Shown here piece after piece: positions 1 to 8,903 of a stretch of 64,000 nt of DNA. The first letter of the stretch is position 1, and the number at the start of each line of letters is the position of its first letter. A program made the position numbers and the translations under genes. Origin of the DNA: Phyllobacterium brassicacearum. Lineage in GTDB: Bacteria > Pseudomonadota > Alphaproteobacteria > Rhizobiales > Rhizobiaceae. Location of the stretch: positions 62,001-126,000 of the forward strand of contig NZ_PGGO01000007.1 of the NCBI RefSeq assembly GCF_003010955.1, given 5' to 3'. A model generated the notes under the pieces. That model worked only from the letters and a program-made list of their open reading frames with translations. It had not been told where the DNA came from and searched no databases.

Positions 1-2
1 CG

Positions 3-758
3 ACGTGGCAGACATCCGCTCCCATGGCGAAGACTGCGCGCGAACGCGGTGTCGAAAAGGCGATCACCGTTGTCAGCGATTACGGCCCCGGCGTTGATTC
101 CGAGACCGCCTTCAAGACCACCTTCGAGAAGGAAGGCGGCACCGTCGTCGAATCCATCCGCATGCCGCTGTCGACCAACGACTTCAGCCCGATCATGCAA
201 AGGGTCCGCGATTCCGGTGCGCAGGCGGTCTTTGCCTTCCTGCCGTCCGGGCCGACCACACTAGGTTTCGTCAAGGCCTATAATGAGAATGGTCTCAAGC
301 AGGCCGGCATCCAGTTTCTCGCACCCGGTGACCTGACACAGGAATCCGATCTTCCGGCCATCGGCGATGCAGGCGTCGGCATCCTGACGACCTTCCATTA
401 TTCGATTGCGCACGATTCTCCGGAAAACAAGGCATTTGTCGCCGCGGCGCAAAAGGCGATCGGCAATCCAGCGGAACTCTCCTTCCCGTCGGTCGGCGCC
501 TATGACGGCATGTTTGTCATCACCAAGATGATCGAGGCAACCGGTGGCAAGCAGGACGCAGAGAAGGCGGTCGAAGCCGTGAAAGGCCTTGCCTGGGAAA
601 GCCCGCGCGGACCCGTGTCGATCGATCCTGAAACGCGTCACATCACCCAGAACATCTATCTGCGCGAGGTCGCCAAGGGTGATGATGGCGGCTACTACAA
701 CAAGGAAATCAAGACGTTTGAAAAGCAGCCTGATCCCGGTCTGGCCGCCGCGAAATAA
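3..758 (+). CDS. Branched-chain amino acid-type ABC transporter substrate-binding protein (5' end cut off)
   Basis: The reading frame is open to the left edge of the window, so this is the C-terminal ~250 residues of a larger protein. A methionine at 24 lies inside the frame and is unlikely to be the true start. The stretch VSDYGPG followed by an FLPSGPTT segment and a hydrophobic VGAYDGMFVI segment is typical of type I periplasmic binding proteins of the LivJ/amide-binding family, which deliver ligands to HAAT importers in the periplasm. The immediate downstream genes are the matching permeases and ATPases (livHMGF), which supports the role. The ligand cannot be read from the sequence and could be a branched-chain amino acid, an amide or an aromatic compound. 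Confidence 0.88.
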   Translation, partial: TWQTSAPMAKTARERGVEKAITVVSDYGPGVDSETAFKTTFEKEGGTVVESIRMPLSTNDFSPIMQRVRDSGAQAVFAFLPSGPTTLGFVKAYNENGLKQAGIQFLAPGDLTQESDLPAIGDAGVGILTTFHYSIAHDSPENKAFVAAAQKAIGNPAELSFPSVGAYDGMFVITKMIEATGGKQDAEKAVEAVKGLAWESPRGPVSIDPETRHITQNIYLREVAKGDDGGYYNKEIKTFEKQPDPGLAAAK

Positions 759-802
759 CGGGAGCGGGATGCGGTGCCGATAGTTTCTAACAGGATGATC
801 TG

Positions 803-1666
803 ATGCAGACCTTCTTCAGCATTGGCGTCGATGCGCTTGCCTATGGGATGATCCTGTTCGTCATTTCTATCGGCCTCTCGGTGACGATGGGGCTGATGCG
901 GGTGGTTAACCTTGCCCACGGCGCCTTTGCCATGATCGGCGGCTACATCGCGTCCTATGCGGCGCGGGATCTCGGCCTTGCCTATGGTCTGGCGGTGATC
1001 CTGGCTGTCGCCGGAACCATCATCATCGCCATCCCGCTCGAGCGGTTCCTCTACCGGCGCATTTATGGTGCGCCGGAGCTGACGCAGGTCCTGATGACGA
1101 TCGGCATCACCTTCTGCGTTATAGGCATCGCCAATTATGTTTTCGGGCCAACGCTGAAGACTATCCCCCTCCCCCCGGATTTGCAGGGGCCGGTCGACCT
1201 CGGTTTCCGCACGATCGCTGCGCACAAGCTCTTCGCCATCTTCTGCGGTGTCGCCGTCGCTCTCGGGCTTTGGTATCTGATCGAACGCACCTCCTTTGGT
1301 GTCAAACTGCGCGCTTCGGTGGATAATACGGCGATGGCGGCGGCGCTCGGCGTCCGCACCAAGATCGTCTACGCAGCAAGCTTTGCGTTGGCTGTCGGTC
1401 TCGCCGCCTTTGGCGGAGTGATCGGCGCTGAGCTGCTCCCGGTCGAGCCCTATTACGCCCTGCGCTATATGGTGACATTCCTTGTGGTGGTTTCGGTTGG
1501 CGGAGCCGGCTCCATCCCTGGCGCCTTGATTGCCTGCCTGCTTCTTGGGGCCATAGACACCACAGGCCGTTATCTCGTGCCGGAATACGGCGAATTCTTC
1601 TTCTATCTAGCAGTGATCGCGATCGTGTGGGTATTTCCGCGTGGATTGATGGGGCGAGCGAAATGA
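803..1666 (+). CDS. livH: LivH-type branched-chain amino acid ABC permease
   Basis: This 287-residue protein has the LivH family length and about eight hydrophobic segments. The early stretch MGLMRVVNLAHGAFAM is the characteristic N-terminal signature of LivH permeases, and VSVGGAGSIPGALI near the C terminus is the EAA-like loop that contacts the ATPase. It sits in the inner membrane and pairs with the next gene product to form the transport channel. Its stop codon overlaps the start of livM in an ATGA arrangement, which implies translational coupling. The ribosome binding site is weak (GATGATCTG region). Family assignment is firm; the substrate is not known. Confidence 0.92.
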   Translation: MQTFFSIGVDALAYGMILFVISIGLSVTMGLMRVVNLAHGAFAMIGGYIASYAARDLGLAYGLAVILAVAGTIIIAIPLERFLYRRIYGAPELTQVLMTIGITFCVIGIANYVFGPTLKTIPLPPDLQGPVDLGFRTIAAHKLFAIFCGVAVALGLWYLIERTSFGVKLRASVDNTAMAAALGVRTKIVYAASFALAVGLAAFGGVIGAELLPVEPYYALRYMVTFLVVVSVGGAGSIPGALIACLLLGAIDTTGRYLVPEYGEFFFYLAVIAIVWVFPRGLMGRAK

Positions 1667-2673
1667 GCATCACCAACACATCGGCAACGATCATCCAGCC
1701 GCTACCCGCGGCGAGCAGCAACTGGCTGCGCGATCTCGTTGGCATCGCCATCATCCTGGCTGCGGCCATAGTTGGGTACTTTCTCTTTCCCAACAATCTG
1801 GCGCTGCTGACACGCATGATCGCCATCATGCTGTTTGTGCTGTCGCTGGACCTTGTCACCGGCTATTGCGGCGTCGCGACGCTCGGTCATGCCGCGCTCT
1901 TCGGAGCCGGCGCCTATGCAGCCGGTATTGCTGCGGCACATTTCGGGGTAACCGAACCAATCACCATGATTGCCATAGGAGCGGTGGGAGGCGCGGTCGC
2001 CGGGCTCGTTTCAGGAGTCGTCATTTTGCGCGGCCATGGATTGGCGCAACTCGTCCTGTCGATAGCGATCATCCATCTTTTCCACGAGGCGGCCAACAAG
2101 GCGTCCAATTATACTGGCGGCAGCGATGGGCTGGCAGGCATCACACCCGATCCCATCCTTGGCCTCTTCGAATTCGACCTGTGGGGCCGTACCGCCTATG
2201 TGTTCGGAATCGTCCTCCTGATTGTCATCTTTGTCCTGTTGCGCATTCTCGTACGCTCGCCGTTTGGCTTGCTTTGCCGCGGTATCCGGCAGGACCCTGT
2301 CCGTGTTAGTGCGATGGGCGCGTCGGTGAAACGGACTCTTATAAAGATGTACGTGATATCCGGGGTCGTGGCCGGAATTGGCGGCGCATTCAACGCCGTA
2401 TCGACGCAGGTCGTCGGTCTCGACAGCCTGAGCTTCACCAATTCTGCCGAGGCGCTGGTCATGCTGGTGCTTGGCGGGGTGGGCACGCTCTTCGGCGCAC
2501 TGATTGGCACCATCGTCTTCATTGGGGTTGAAGATTTTGTCTCCGCTGCCAATCCATTTCATTGGCTGACGATTGTCGGGGCACTGCTGATCGCTGTGGT
2601 TCTGTTTGCACCGAAGGGCCTCTACGGTACTGCCGCTGCACTTGTGGAACGCTACAGGAAGGGCGGCAAATGA
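1663..2673 (+). CDS. livM: LivM-type branched-chain amino acid ABC permease
   Basis: This is the second membrane subunit of the importer, 336 residues from the ATG at 1663. That start was chosen because it overlaps the livH stop as ATGA; a longer frame from 1627 would run into livH. LivM features are the YCGVATLGHAALFGAGAY segment and the loop LGGVGTLFGALIGT before the last membrane spans. It ends in another ATGA overlap with livG at 2670. LivH and LivM together form the heterodimeric pore of HAAT importers. Confidence 0.92.
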   Translation: MSITNTSATIIQPLPAASSNWLRDLVGIAIILAAAIVGYFLFPNNLALLTRMIAIMLFVLSLDLVTGYCGVATLGHAALFGAGAYAAGIAAAHFGVTEPITMIAIGAVGGAVAGLVSGVVILRGHGLAQLVLSIAIIHLFHEAANKASNYTGGSDGLAGITPDPILGLFEFDLWGRTAYVFGIVLLIVIFVLLRILVRSPFGLLCRGIRQDPVRVSAMGASVKRTLIKMYVISGVVAGIGGAFNAVSTQVVGLDSLSFTNSAEALVMLVLGGVGTLFGALIGTIVFIGVEDFVSAANPFHWLTIVGALLIAVVLFAPKGLYGTAAALVERYRKGGK

Positions 2674-3434
2674 CGGCGCTTTTTCAAGTCGACCGGCTGA
2701 AGAAGTCCTTCGGAGGGCTGGACGTGACGCGCGATGTCTCGCTGTCACTGCAAAAAGGTGACCGGGTGGCGCTGATCGGCCCGAACGGCGCCGGCAAGAC
2801 CACCTTTGTCAATCTGGTGACAGGCCATTTGCGACCCAATTCCGGCAAGGTGTTGATGGATGGAGAGGACATTTCCACGTTTAATCCGATGCTGCGTGTC
2901 AGGGCCGGGCTCGTGCGCTCATTCCAGGTGACGCGGCTTTTTGCCGATATGACGCCGGAGCAGCATGTGGCACTGGCAATTCTGCAGCGGGAGGGTAAAT
3001 CCGGCCGGGTCGCAGGAACGTTCCAGGCCATGCCGGACGTGATGCGCGAGACCTATGCAATCCTGGAGACGCTCAATCTTGTGGGGCTGGCACGGACGCC
3101 GGTCAGCGAGATCGCCTATGGCCAGCAGCGCCTGCTTGAAATCGCCTTGGCAATGGCGTTGCGGCCAAAGGTGCTGCTTCTGGACGAACCGGCTGCAGGC
3201 GTGCCCCACAGCGATACATTCCTTATCGAAAATGCCCTGGCACAATTGCCGGATGACCTGGCTGTCCTGATGATCGAGCACGACATGGATCTCGTCTTCC
3301 GCTTTGCCAGACGGGTGATCGTGCTGGCGGCCGGAGAAATCATCTTCGACGGGTCGCCGCGCGAAGTCACCGAAGATGCGCGGGTGCGCGAAGCTTACTT
3401 GGGGAGCTATGGGCATGCCAGCAGCGCGGCTTGA
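2670..3434 (+). CDS. livG: LivG-type ABC transporter ATP-binding protein
   Basis: A 254-residue ATPase beginning at the ATG overlapping the livM stop. Walker A is GPNGAGKTT, and Walker B is VLLLDEPAAGV followed by the H-loop IEHDMDLVF. The usual LSGGQ signature is not obvious: the segment in its place reads AYGQQRLLEIALAM, which is a common variant in this family. The protein powers import as a heterodimer with LivF on the cytoplasmic face. A longer upstream frame starting at 2562 lies wholly within livM and was rejected. Confidence 0.92.
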   Translation: MTALFQVDRLKKSFGGLDVTRDVSLSLQKGDRVALIGPNGAGKTTFVNLVTGHLRPNSGKVLMDGEDISTFNPMLRVRAGLVRSFQVTRLFADMTPEQHVALAILQREGKSGRVAGTFQAMPDVMRETYAILETLNLVGLARTPVSEIAYGQQRLLEIALAMALRPKVLLLDEPAAGVPHSDTFLIENALAQLPDDLAVLMIEHDMDLVFRFARRVIVLAAGEIIFDGSPREVTEDARVREAYLGSYGHASSAA

Positions 3435-4134
3435 GATCAAAGAGCTGAGCGCCGGTTACGGGCCGACGCGTGTCATCGAAAACGTCTCCTTTACTGCTGA
3501 GGCAGGTTCACGCATTGCCGTCCTTGGCCGCAATGGGGTGGGCAAGACCACATTGTTTGCCACCCTCGCCGGTCAGACCAGACGCTATGACGGCACGATC
3601 AGACTGGGTGACGTGGATCTGACCTCGATGGACAGCGCAAGCCGCGCCTGGAACGGACTTGGCTTCGTGCCGCAATCGCGCGCCATCTTTCCTTCGCTGA
3701 CTGTCGAGGAAAATCTGTTCGTCGGGCTGAAGGGCCGCCCACGTAGCGCGTTGCGGGAAGCCTATGACATGTTTCCCCGGCTCTATGAGCGGCGCGCGAA
3801 TTCCGGGGCGAAGCTCTCGGGCGGGGAGCAGCAAATGCTCTCCACCGCCCGCACGATCCTCGGCAAGCCGACTGTGCTCTTGCTGGATGAACCGCTTGAA
3901 GGTTTGGCGCCGGTCATTTGCGAGGAATTGATGGCGGCGTTCTCGCGCCTTGCTTCCAACGGCGAAATGACCATCCTGCTTGTCGAACAGCGCATACAGA
4001 GCGCTCTCGACTTCGCCGAACGGGTCATCATCCTTGAACGCGGCCGTATCGTCTGGGATGGCACGTCGGAACAGCTCGCGGCTGATCGCGATACGGTCGA
4101 TCAGTTGCTGGGTGTGGCGAGTGTCGGACACTAG
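3415..4134 (+). CDS. livF: LivF-type ABC transporter ATP-binding protein
   Basis: The second ATPase of the importer, about 239 residues. It has Walker A GRNGVGKTT, signature LSGGEQQML, Walker B VLLLDEPLEGL and the LLVEQRI switch region. Two methionines are possible at 3409 and 3415. The second is preferred because the GGGGAG ribosome binding site at 3401-3406 lies 8 bases upstream of it. The gene overlaps the end of livG by 20 bases and closes the operon. An inverted-repeat element begins directly after its stop codon. Confidence 0.92.
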   Translation: MPAARLEIKELSAGYGPTRVIENVSFTAEAGSRIAVLGRNGVGKTTLFATLAGQTRRYDGTIRLGDVDLTSMDSASRAWNGLGFVPQSRAIFPSLTVEENLFVGLKGRPRSALREAYDMFPRLYERRANSGAKLSGGEQQMLSTARTILGKPTVLLLDEPLEGLAPVICEELMAAFSRLASNGEMTILLVEQRIQSALDFAERVIILERGRIVWDGTSEQLAADRDTVDQLLGVASVGH

Positions 4135-4274
4135 GGTCTGTTGATATTCACGCCATGACGGCCTGCAAATGGCGCTTCTCTGCGATCCGGTGCTCATGAA
4201 CCGAAAAGTTCACTGCGCTCCGGTTCTCGAAAATCACCATTTTCGGCGCGCCCTGACGCGAATCTCAACAGACC
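4135..4274. repeat. 140-bp element bounded by imperfect 19-bp inverted repeats
   Basis: The arms at 4135-4153 and 4256-4274 match as inverted repeats at 16 of 19 positions (GGTCTGTTGATATTCACGC against the complement of ACGCGAATCTCAACAGACC). The element starts at the first base after the livF stop. Its interior has further short inverted pieces (ATGAACCGAAAAG, CCGGTTCTCG, AAATCACCATTTT) and no open frame. It looks like a dispersed palindromic element or small non-autonomous element of the kind common between genes in Rhizobiales, and it may also act as a terminator. Copy number elsewhere cannot be judged here. The rest of the gene-free stretch 4275-4551 holds only the efeU promoter region. Confidence 0.55.
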
Positions 4275-4412
4275 GTTGCTTCATTGCCCTCCCCCCCAAG
4301 AGAGGGTAGTTGCCCGATCCAAAATTGTGCAATCCATGCGGCAGCGGGCCTGTGCATTTCTATTCCAGGTCGCATCCGATAGTGGATAAAAGTACTCAAC
4401 ATACGGAAATAA

Positions 4413-4452
4413 TTGACAAATTTCCTCCGGTTATTGATTAGAATTCTTCTAA
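4413..4452 (+). promoter_or_regulatory. efeU promoter region with an Irr-type iron control element (ICE)
   Basis: At 4438-4452 the sequence TTAGAA-TTC-TTCTAA is an inverted repeat of 6+3+6 that matches the ICE consensus TTTAGAANNNTTCTAAA apart from its outermost base on each side. It lies about 100 bases upstream of efeU. A TTGACA hexamer at 4413-4418 could be the -35 element, with TAGAAT at 4439-4444 as a -10 at a rather long 20-base spacing; the ICE would overlap that -10. In rhizobia ICE boxes bind the heme-responsive regulator Irr. The inference is that the efe operon is under iron control through Irr. Confidence 0.65.
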
Positions 4453-4551
4453 TATATTGTTATTGCTTCGTTTTTCGCGACGGTCTATGACTTCCCCGAC
4501 GCCACACGCGTCCGATAAGGACGCCAAGATTGGCGCCGGGGACTTTGATAG

Positions 4552-5394
4552 ATGCTTGTTCCATTTCTGATCATGCTTCGCGAGGGTATTGAGGCCGCAC
4601 TCATCGTCGGCATCGTCGCGAGTTATTTGAAGCAGACTGGACGAGACGCCTGGATGCCTGCCGTCTGGGTCGGGATCCTGCTTGCCGTAGCGCTTTCGCT
4701 GTTCGTCGGAGCGGGACTGCAGATGGTCAGCGCACAATTCCCGCAAAAGGCCCAGGAATTCTTTGAGGCGATCGTCGGGCTGATCGCGGTGGCCGTGCTG
4801 TCGTCGATGGTATTCTGGATGCGCAAGGCGGCGCGCTCGATCAAGTCGGAACTCCATGCCTCGATCGATTCAGCGCTTTCCCATTCAACGGGACAGGCTT
4901 CGGCGTTGATTGCCTTGGTGTTCTTTGCCGTGGCGCGCGAAGGCCTGGAATCAGTGTTCTTCCTGCTCGCCATTTTCCAGCAAAGCACAAACAATGACGC
5001 CCTGCTCGGTGCTGTTCTCGGCATTCTTGTGTCGGTGGTGCTGGGCTACGGTATCTATGCCGGCGGCATCCGAATGAATCTTCGCCGCTTCTTTTTCTGG
5101 ACCGGCCTTTTCATTCTGTTCGTCGCCGCCGGAATACTGGCTGGCACGCTGCGCCATTTCCATGAGGCTGGCGTCTGGAACAGCCTTCAGACGGTCGTCG
5201 TCGACCTGAGCCATGTTTTGCCCGTCAGCAGTCCGTTCGGCACGTTGCTGTCCGGAATGTTCGGCTATCAGGACATGCCGACACTGGGCGAAGTGATTGT
5301 CTATGTCGGGTTCCTGGCCATCAGCATCTTCATGTTTCTGCGGCCTGCAGGCGGGCGTGAAACCGCCGCGACGGCGTCGCGACCCACAAACTGA
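4552..5394 (+). CDS. efeU: EfeU, FTR1-family high-affinity iron permease
   Basis: This 280-residue polytopic membrane protein carries the two REXXE motifs that define FTR1 iron permeases: REGIE at residues 10-14 and REGLE at 129-133. About seven hydrophobic spans are visible, as expected for EfeU. It would move iron across the inner membrane with help from the periplasmic EfeO and EfeB encoded just downstream. It is the first gene of the operon, and the ICE box upstream suggests iron regulation. The start follows a purine-rich GGGGA stretch. Confidence 0.95.
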   Translation: MLVPFLIMLREGIEAALIVGIVASYLKQTGRDAWMPAVWVGILLAVALSLFVGAGLQMVSAQFPQKAQEFFEAIVGLIAVAVLSSMVFWMRKAARSIKSELHASIDSALSHSTGQASALIALVFFAVAREGLESVFFLLAIFQQSTNNDALLGAVLGILVSVVLGYGIYAGGIRMNLRRFFFWTGLFILFVAAGILAGTLRHFHEAGVWNSLQTVVVDLSHVLPVSSPFGTLLSGMFGYQDMPTLGEVIVYVGFLAISIFMFLRPAGGRETAATASRPTN

Positions 5395-5409
5395 TCGGAA
5401 AACAGCTTC

Positions 5410-6594
5410 ATGACGCAATCTGCCGGCTCCGCCTCCCCCTCATCGCAGAGATGGATGAAACTTGCCGTCGTCGGATCGGCCGGACTTGTCATCGCCGGCG
5501 GCCTGGCGTTCTATTATGCATCGAAGGGCACCAAATCCGGAAATTCAGCCGATACCATTGTCGTCACCATCAAGGATGGTACGTGCACGCCCAATGCGAT
5601 CACGGTACCTGCCGGGCGGTCCACATTCACGATCGTGAACAACTCGGACCGGGCGCTTGAATGGGAAATTCTCGACGGCGTGATGGTGGTCGAAGAGCGC
5701 GAGAATATCGTTCCGGGATTTAGCCAGACGCTCCAGGCAAAGCTTAAGGCGGGTGACTACGAAATCACCTGCGGTCTGCTCAATAGTCCGCGCGGGACGC
5801 TGCACGTTACTCCATCAGCCGAGGCCGACGCGGAGGCAGCCAAGCCTGCGCTCAGGGCTTATCTCGGGCCGCTGGCCGAGTTTCAGGTATTTCTTGTCAC
5901 GCAGGCGAATGCATTGGTGAAGGCGACCCAGGCGCTCGACGATGCCATCAAGGCGGGTGATCTCGAGAAAGCCCGCGAATCCTGGCAAAAGGCGCGGGCT
6001 CCCTACAGCCAAATCGAGCCAATGGCGGATCTTTTCGCCGATCTCCACAATGCCGTCAACCCCGTGGCAGATTATCTGGAGAAGCGTGAGCAGGATCCGG
6101 GTTTCACTGGTTTCCATCGCATCGAGTACGGGCTTTATGCTTCGAACAGTCTCGATGGGCTGGCTCCGGTCTCGGCGAAGCTTTTGGCTGACGTTTCCGC
6201 GCTAAAAGACCGGATGCGCGGTTTGCGCATACCACCGGAGCAGATCGCAAAGGGTGCTGCGCGCCTGCTTTCTTCCATCGCCGAAACGAAGATCATCGTT
6301 GGCGAAGATCACTACGCCAAAACTGATCTTGCGGATATCGAGGCCAATCTCGCCGGGGTTTCGCGCATGATGGCTTTGTTGAAGCCTGTCGCCATGCCGG
6401 CCGCTCCGGAGGCCGTCACCGATATTGATAGCCGGATGGCCGATGCCGACAGCGCATTGAAGGCGCTTCGCGGGCCGGATGGCTATCCACCCTTTGACAA
6501 TGTGAATGCAGAGAGCCGCAAGACACTCGCGCAGAGAGTGCAAGCGCTGGCCGAAGCGATCGGCAAGCTCAATGCCGCCGTTGGACTGGAGTAA
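5410..6594 (+). CDS. efeO: EfeO, periplasmic iron-uptake protein with cupredoxin and M75 domains
   Basis: A 394-residue protein with a membrane-spanning or signal segment at residues ~17-37, a cupredoxin-like domain at ~48-133 (with C59 and C121), and an imelysin/M75 domain from ~145 to the end. The M75 motif HXXE is H236-R-I-E239 in GFHRIEYGLY. EfeO is the periplasmic iron-binding partner of EfeU. It begins 15 bases after efeU and is followed 5 bases later by efeB. Full-length two-domain EfeO proteins are about this size, so it appears intact. Confidence 0.94.
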   Translation: MTQSAGSASPSSQRWMKLAVVGSAGLVIAGGLAFYYASKGTKSGNSADTIVVTIKDGTCTPNAITVPAGRSTFTIVNNSDRALEWEILDGVMVVEERENIVPGFSQTLQAKLKAGDYEITCGLLNSPRGTLHVTPSAEADAEAAKPALRAYLGPLAEFQVFLVTQANALVKATQALDDAIKAGDLEKARESWQKARAPYSQIEPMADLFADLHNAVNPVADYLEKREQDPGFTGFHRIEYGLYASNSLDGLAPVSAKLLADVSALKDRMRGLRIPPEQIAKGAARLLSSIAETKIIVGEDHYAKTDLADIEANLAGVSRMMALLKPVAMPAAPEAVTDIDSRMADADSALKALRGPDGYPPFDNVNAESRKTLAQRVQALAEAIGKLNAAVGLE

Positions 6595-6599
6595 CGGGC

Positions 6600-7907
6600 A
6601 TGACAAAGAACGACAAAGGATTGATCACAAATCGCCGCAATATCCTGCTTGGTGTTGGCGCCGCAGGTAGTGCGTTTGTTGCAGCGCTGAACAGGGCGCC
6701 TGCGGCCGTGAACCAGGGTGCACAGGTTACGGACGCGCCTGTCAGCGACAAGACGCAGGAACGCCAGCCATTCTACGGGAAGCACCAGGCGGGCATTGTC
6801 ACGCCGCGCCCGGCAGCCGGAATGATCGCATCATTTCATGTGCTGGCGAAGACCCCGGCGGAAGTCGAGCGGTTGTTCAGGACGATTTCCGAGCGTATCG
6901 CTTTTCTCATGGCAGGTGGAACGCCGCCAGCTTTCGATGACAAGCTGCCGCCTGCGGATTCCGGGCTGCTTGGGCCGGTGGTCCCACCCGACAATCTGAC
7001 GATGACCGTATCGCTCGGGTCTTCGTTCTTCGATCAACGCGACTGGTTGTTGCCGCACAAGCCCGTACGGCTCTCACGCATGAAGGCCTCGCCAAACGAT
7101 GCCCTGGACGCAGATCTGTGTCACGGCGACCTCGCATTGCAGATATCGTCGAACACGCCGGACACCAATATCCACGCACTGCGCGATATCCTGAAGAACC
7201 TGCCCGACTTGATGGTTTTGCGCTGGAAGCAGGAGGGCTCGGTGCCTGTTCTGCCGCCCAAACCGAACGGGACTCATGAGAGCGCCCGCAATTTTCTCGG
7301 CTTCCGGGACGGCTCGGCAAATCCTGATGCCAACGATGCTGCGCTGATGGACAAGATCGTCTGGGTATCCGAAGGCGGCGACGAGCCGGCCTGGACCCGG
7401 GGCGGGACCTATCAGGCCGTGCGCATTATCCGCAATTTCGTCGAGCGCTGGGATCGGACGCCGCTCGGCGAGCAGGAGCGCATCATCGGGCGGAAAAAGG
7501 CGACCGGCGCGCCATTTGGCGGAACGACCGAGCACGATGTGCCGGAGTATTCCAAAGACTCGGAAGGCAAGGTCACACCGCTCGATGCACACATCCGCAT
7601 GGCAAATATGCGCACCGCAGCTTCCAATGCCAATCTGATCTTGCGGCGGCCATTCAACTATTCGAACGGCGTCAGCAAGTCCGGCCAGCTTGAACAGGGG
7701 CTTCTGTTCATCTGCTATCAGGCTGATCTGGAAAAGGGATTCATCACCGTGCAGCGGCAGCTGGATGGCGAGCCGCTCGAGGAATACATCAAGCCGATTG
7801 GCGGCGGCTTTTTCTTTACACCTCCTGGCCCACTCGACGAAACCGACTTTGTGGGTCGGACACTCTTGGAAGCAACCGGTCACGCCGTGACCCGCATCAA
7901 ATCCTGA
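6600..7907 (+). CDS. efeB: EfeB, DyP-type heme peroxidase/deferrochelatase with Tat signal
   Basis: A 435-residue protein. The N terminus has a twin-arginine signal (NRRNILLGVG followed by a hydrophobic stretch), so it is exported folded, with heme, to the periplasm. DyP family marks are the GFRDG motif with its distal aspartate (within GFRDGSANPD), the DAHIR segment with the probable proximal heme histidine, and the distal arginine in ILRRPFNYS. In EfeUOB systems this enzyme is thought to oxidise ferrous iron or to release iron from heme. It is tightly linked to efeO. Confidence 0.95.
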   Translation: MTKNDKGLITNRRNILLGVGAAGSAFVAALNRAPAAVNQGAQVTDAPVSDKTQERQPFYGKHQAGIVTPRPAAGMIASFHVLAKTPAEVERLFRTISERIAFLMAGGTPPAFDDKLPPADSGLLGPVVPPDNLTMTVSLGSSFFDQRDWLLPHKPVRLSRMKASPNDALDADLCHGDLALQISSNTPDTNIHALRDILKNLPDLMVLRWKQEGSVPVLPPKPNGTHESARNFLGFRDGSANPDANDAALMDKIVWVSEGGDEPAWTRGGTYQAVRIIRNFVERWDRTPLGEQERIIGRKKATGAPFGGTTEHDVPEYSKDSEGKVTPLDAHIRMANMRTAASNANLILRRPFNYSNGVSKSGQLEQGLLFICYQADLEKGFITVQRQLDGEPLEEYIKPIGGGFFFTPPGPLDETDFVGRTLLEATGHAVTRIKS

Positions 7908-7919
7908 AGGGAACCAACG

Positions 7920-8747
7920 ATGAAACTAAAGTTTGCTCTTGCTGCAAGTCTGTTTGCTCTCACCGCTGCCGCCTTGCCGCAGGCCGCCTCGGCCGAAGTA
8001 TCTCCGCTCGATCTGGTTCAGCCGATTGCGGACTACAAGATCTATGTTTCGGAGAACGCCGAAAAGCTGGTAACCGACACAAAGGCATTTACGGATGCGG
8101 TGAAGGCCGGCGACGTCGATAAGGCGAAATCACTCTTTGGCTCCACCCGCATGAGCTATGAAGCGATCGAACCAATTGCCGAACTGTTCAGCGATCTCGA
8201 CGGCTCGATTGATTCCCGTGCCGATGATCATGAAAAGGCCGAGAAGGATCCGGAGTTCACCGGCTTCCACCGCATCGAATACGGCCTGTTCGCCGAGAAC
8301 AGCACCAAGGATCTGGAGCCATTCGCCGACAAACTGATGGCCGACGTGACGGAACTCAACAAGCGCATCACCGATCTGACCTTGCCGCCGGAGAAGGTGG
8401 TTGGCGGAGCAGCCGTGCTGATGGAAGAAGTTGCCGCAACCAAGATTTCGGGCGAAGAGGATCGTTACAGCCATACCGATCTTTGGGACTTCAAGGCCAA
8501 TTTCGACGGCTCGCGCAAGATTTTCGATCTCGTGCGTCCGCTGATTGAAAAGGACGACAGTGCGTTCGTCACCAAAGTATCCGGGAACTTCGATGCGGTC
8601 GATGCCACCTTGGCCAAGTACAAGACTGCGGACGGTTACCAGCTTTATGAAAAGCTGACCGAGGATGACCGCGCGGTGCTTGCTGCAAAAGTCAATACGC
8701 TCGCGGAAGACCTGTCGACCCTGCGCGGCAAGCTCGGCCTTAATTAA
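7920..8747 (+). CDS. Single-domain imelysin/M75 (EfeM-like) periplasmic protein
   Basis: 275 residues with a clear Sec signal peptide (cleavage probably after PQAASA, residue ~25) and then one M75 domain with H117-R-I-E120 in GFHRIEYGLF. It has no cupredoxin domain. The M75 region is visibly related to that of efeO, with the same GFHRIEYGL core, so it is probably a paralogous periplasmic iron-binding partner, like EfeM proteins in other bacteria. It follows efeB by 12 bases with a good GAAGGGAA ribosome binding site and is the last gene before a strong terminator, so it is probably co-transcribed with efeUOB. Confidence 0.88.
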   Translation: MKLKFALAASLFALTAAALPQAASAEVSPLDLVQPIADYKIYVSENAEKLVTDTKAFTDAVKAGDVDKAKSLFGSTRMSYEAIEPIAELFSDLDGSIDSRADDHEKAEKDPEFTGFHRIEYGLFAENSTKDLEPFADKLMADVTELNKRITDLTLPPEKVVGGAAVLMEEVAATKISGEEDRYSHTDLWDFKANFDGSRKIFDLVRPLIEKDDSAFVTKVSGNFDAVDATLAKYKTADGYQLYEKLTEDDRAVLAAKVNTLAEDLSTLRGKLGLN

Positions 8748-8802
8748 GAGACTGTTGCAAACTCACCTGCGGCAGTCACCTGACGCGATCTCCGCATTTC
8801 AG

Positions 8803-8835
8803 CCCGGCCGATCCTCATGATCGGCCGGGTTTTTT
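8803..8835 (+). terminator. Rho-independent terminator of the efe operon
   Basis: A perfect 11-bp stem, CCCGGCCGATC (8803-8813) with GATCGGCCGGG (8819-8829), encloses a 5-base loop and is followed by six T residues at 8830-8835. It lies 55 bases after the last efe-operon gene and before the regulator that starts at 8949, so it separates the two transcription units. Confidence 0.9.
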
Positions 8836-8903
8836 GTTTGCCCGCCCCTTCCCTGTTTCCTGCGCTTTTGCCGCACTTGCAAATTTACCAGTCGTTAAGT
8901 ATC

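Noticed and set aside
2011-2748. Minus-strand frame across livM
   Set aside because: Shadow of a conserved permease; its product is highly charged and unrelated to any family.
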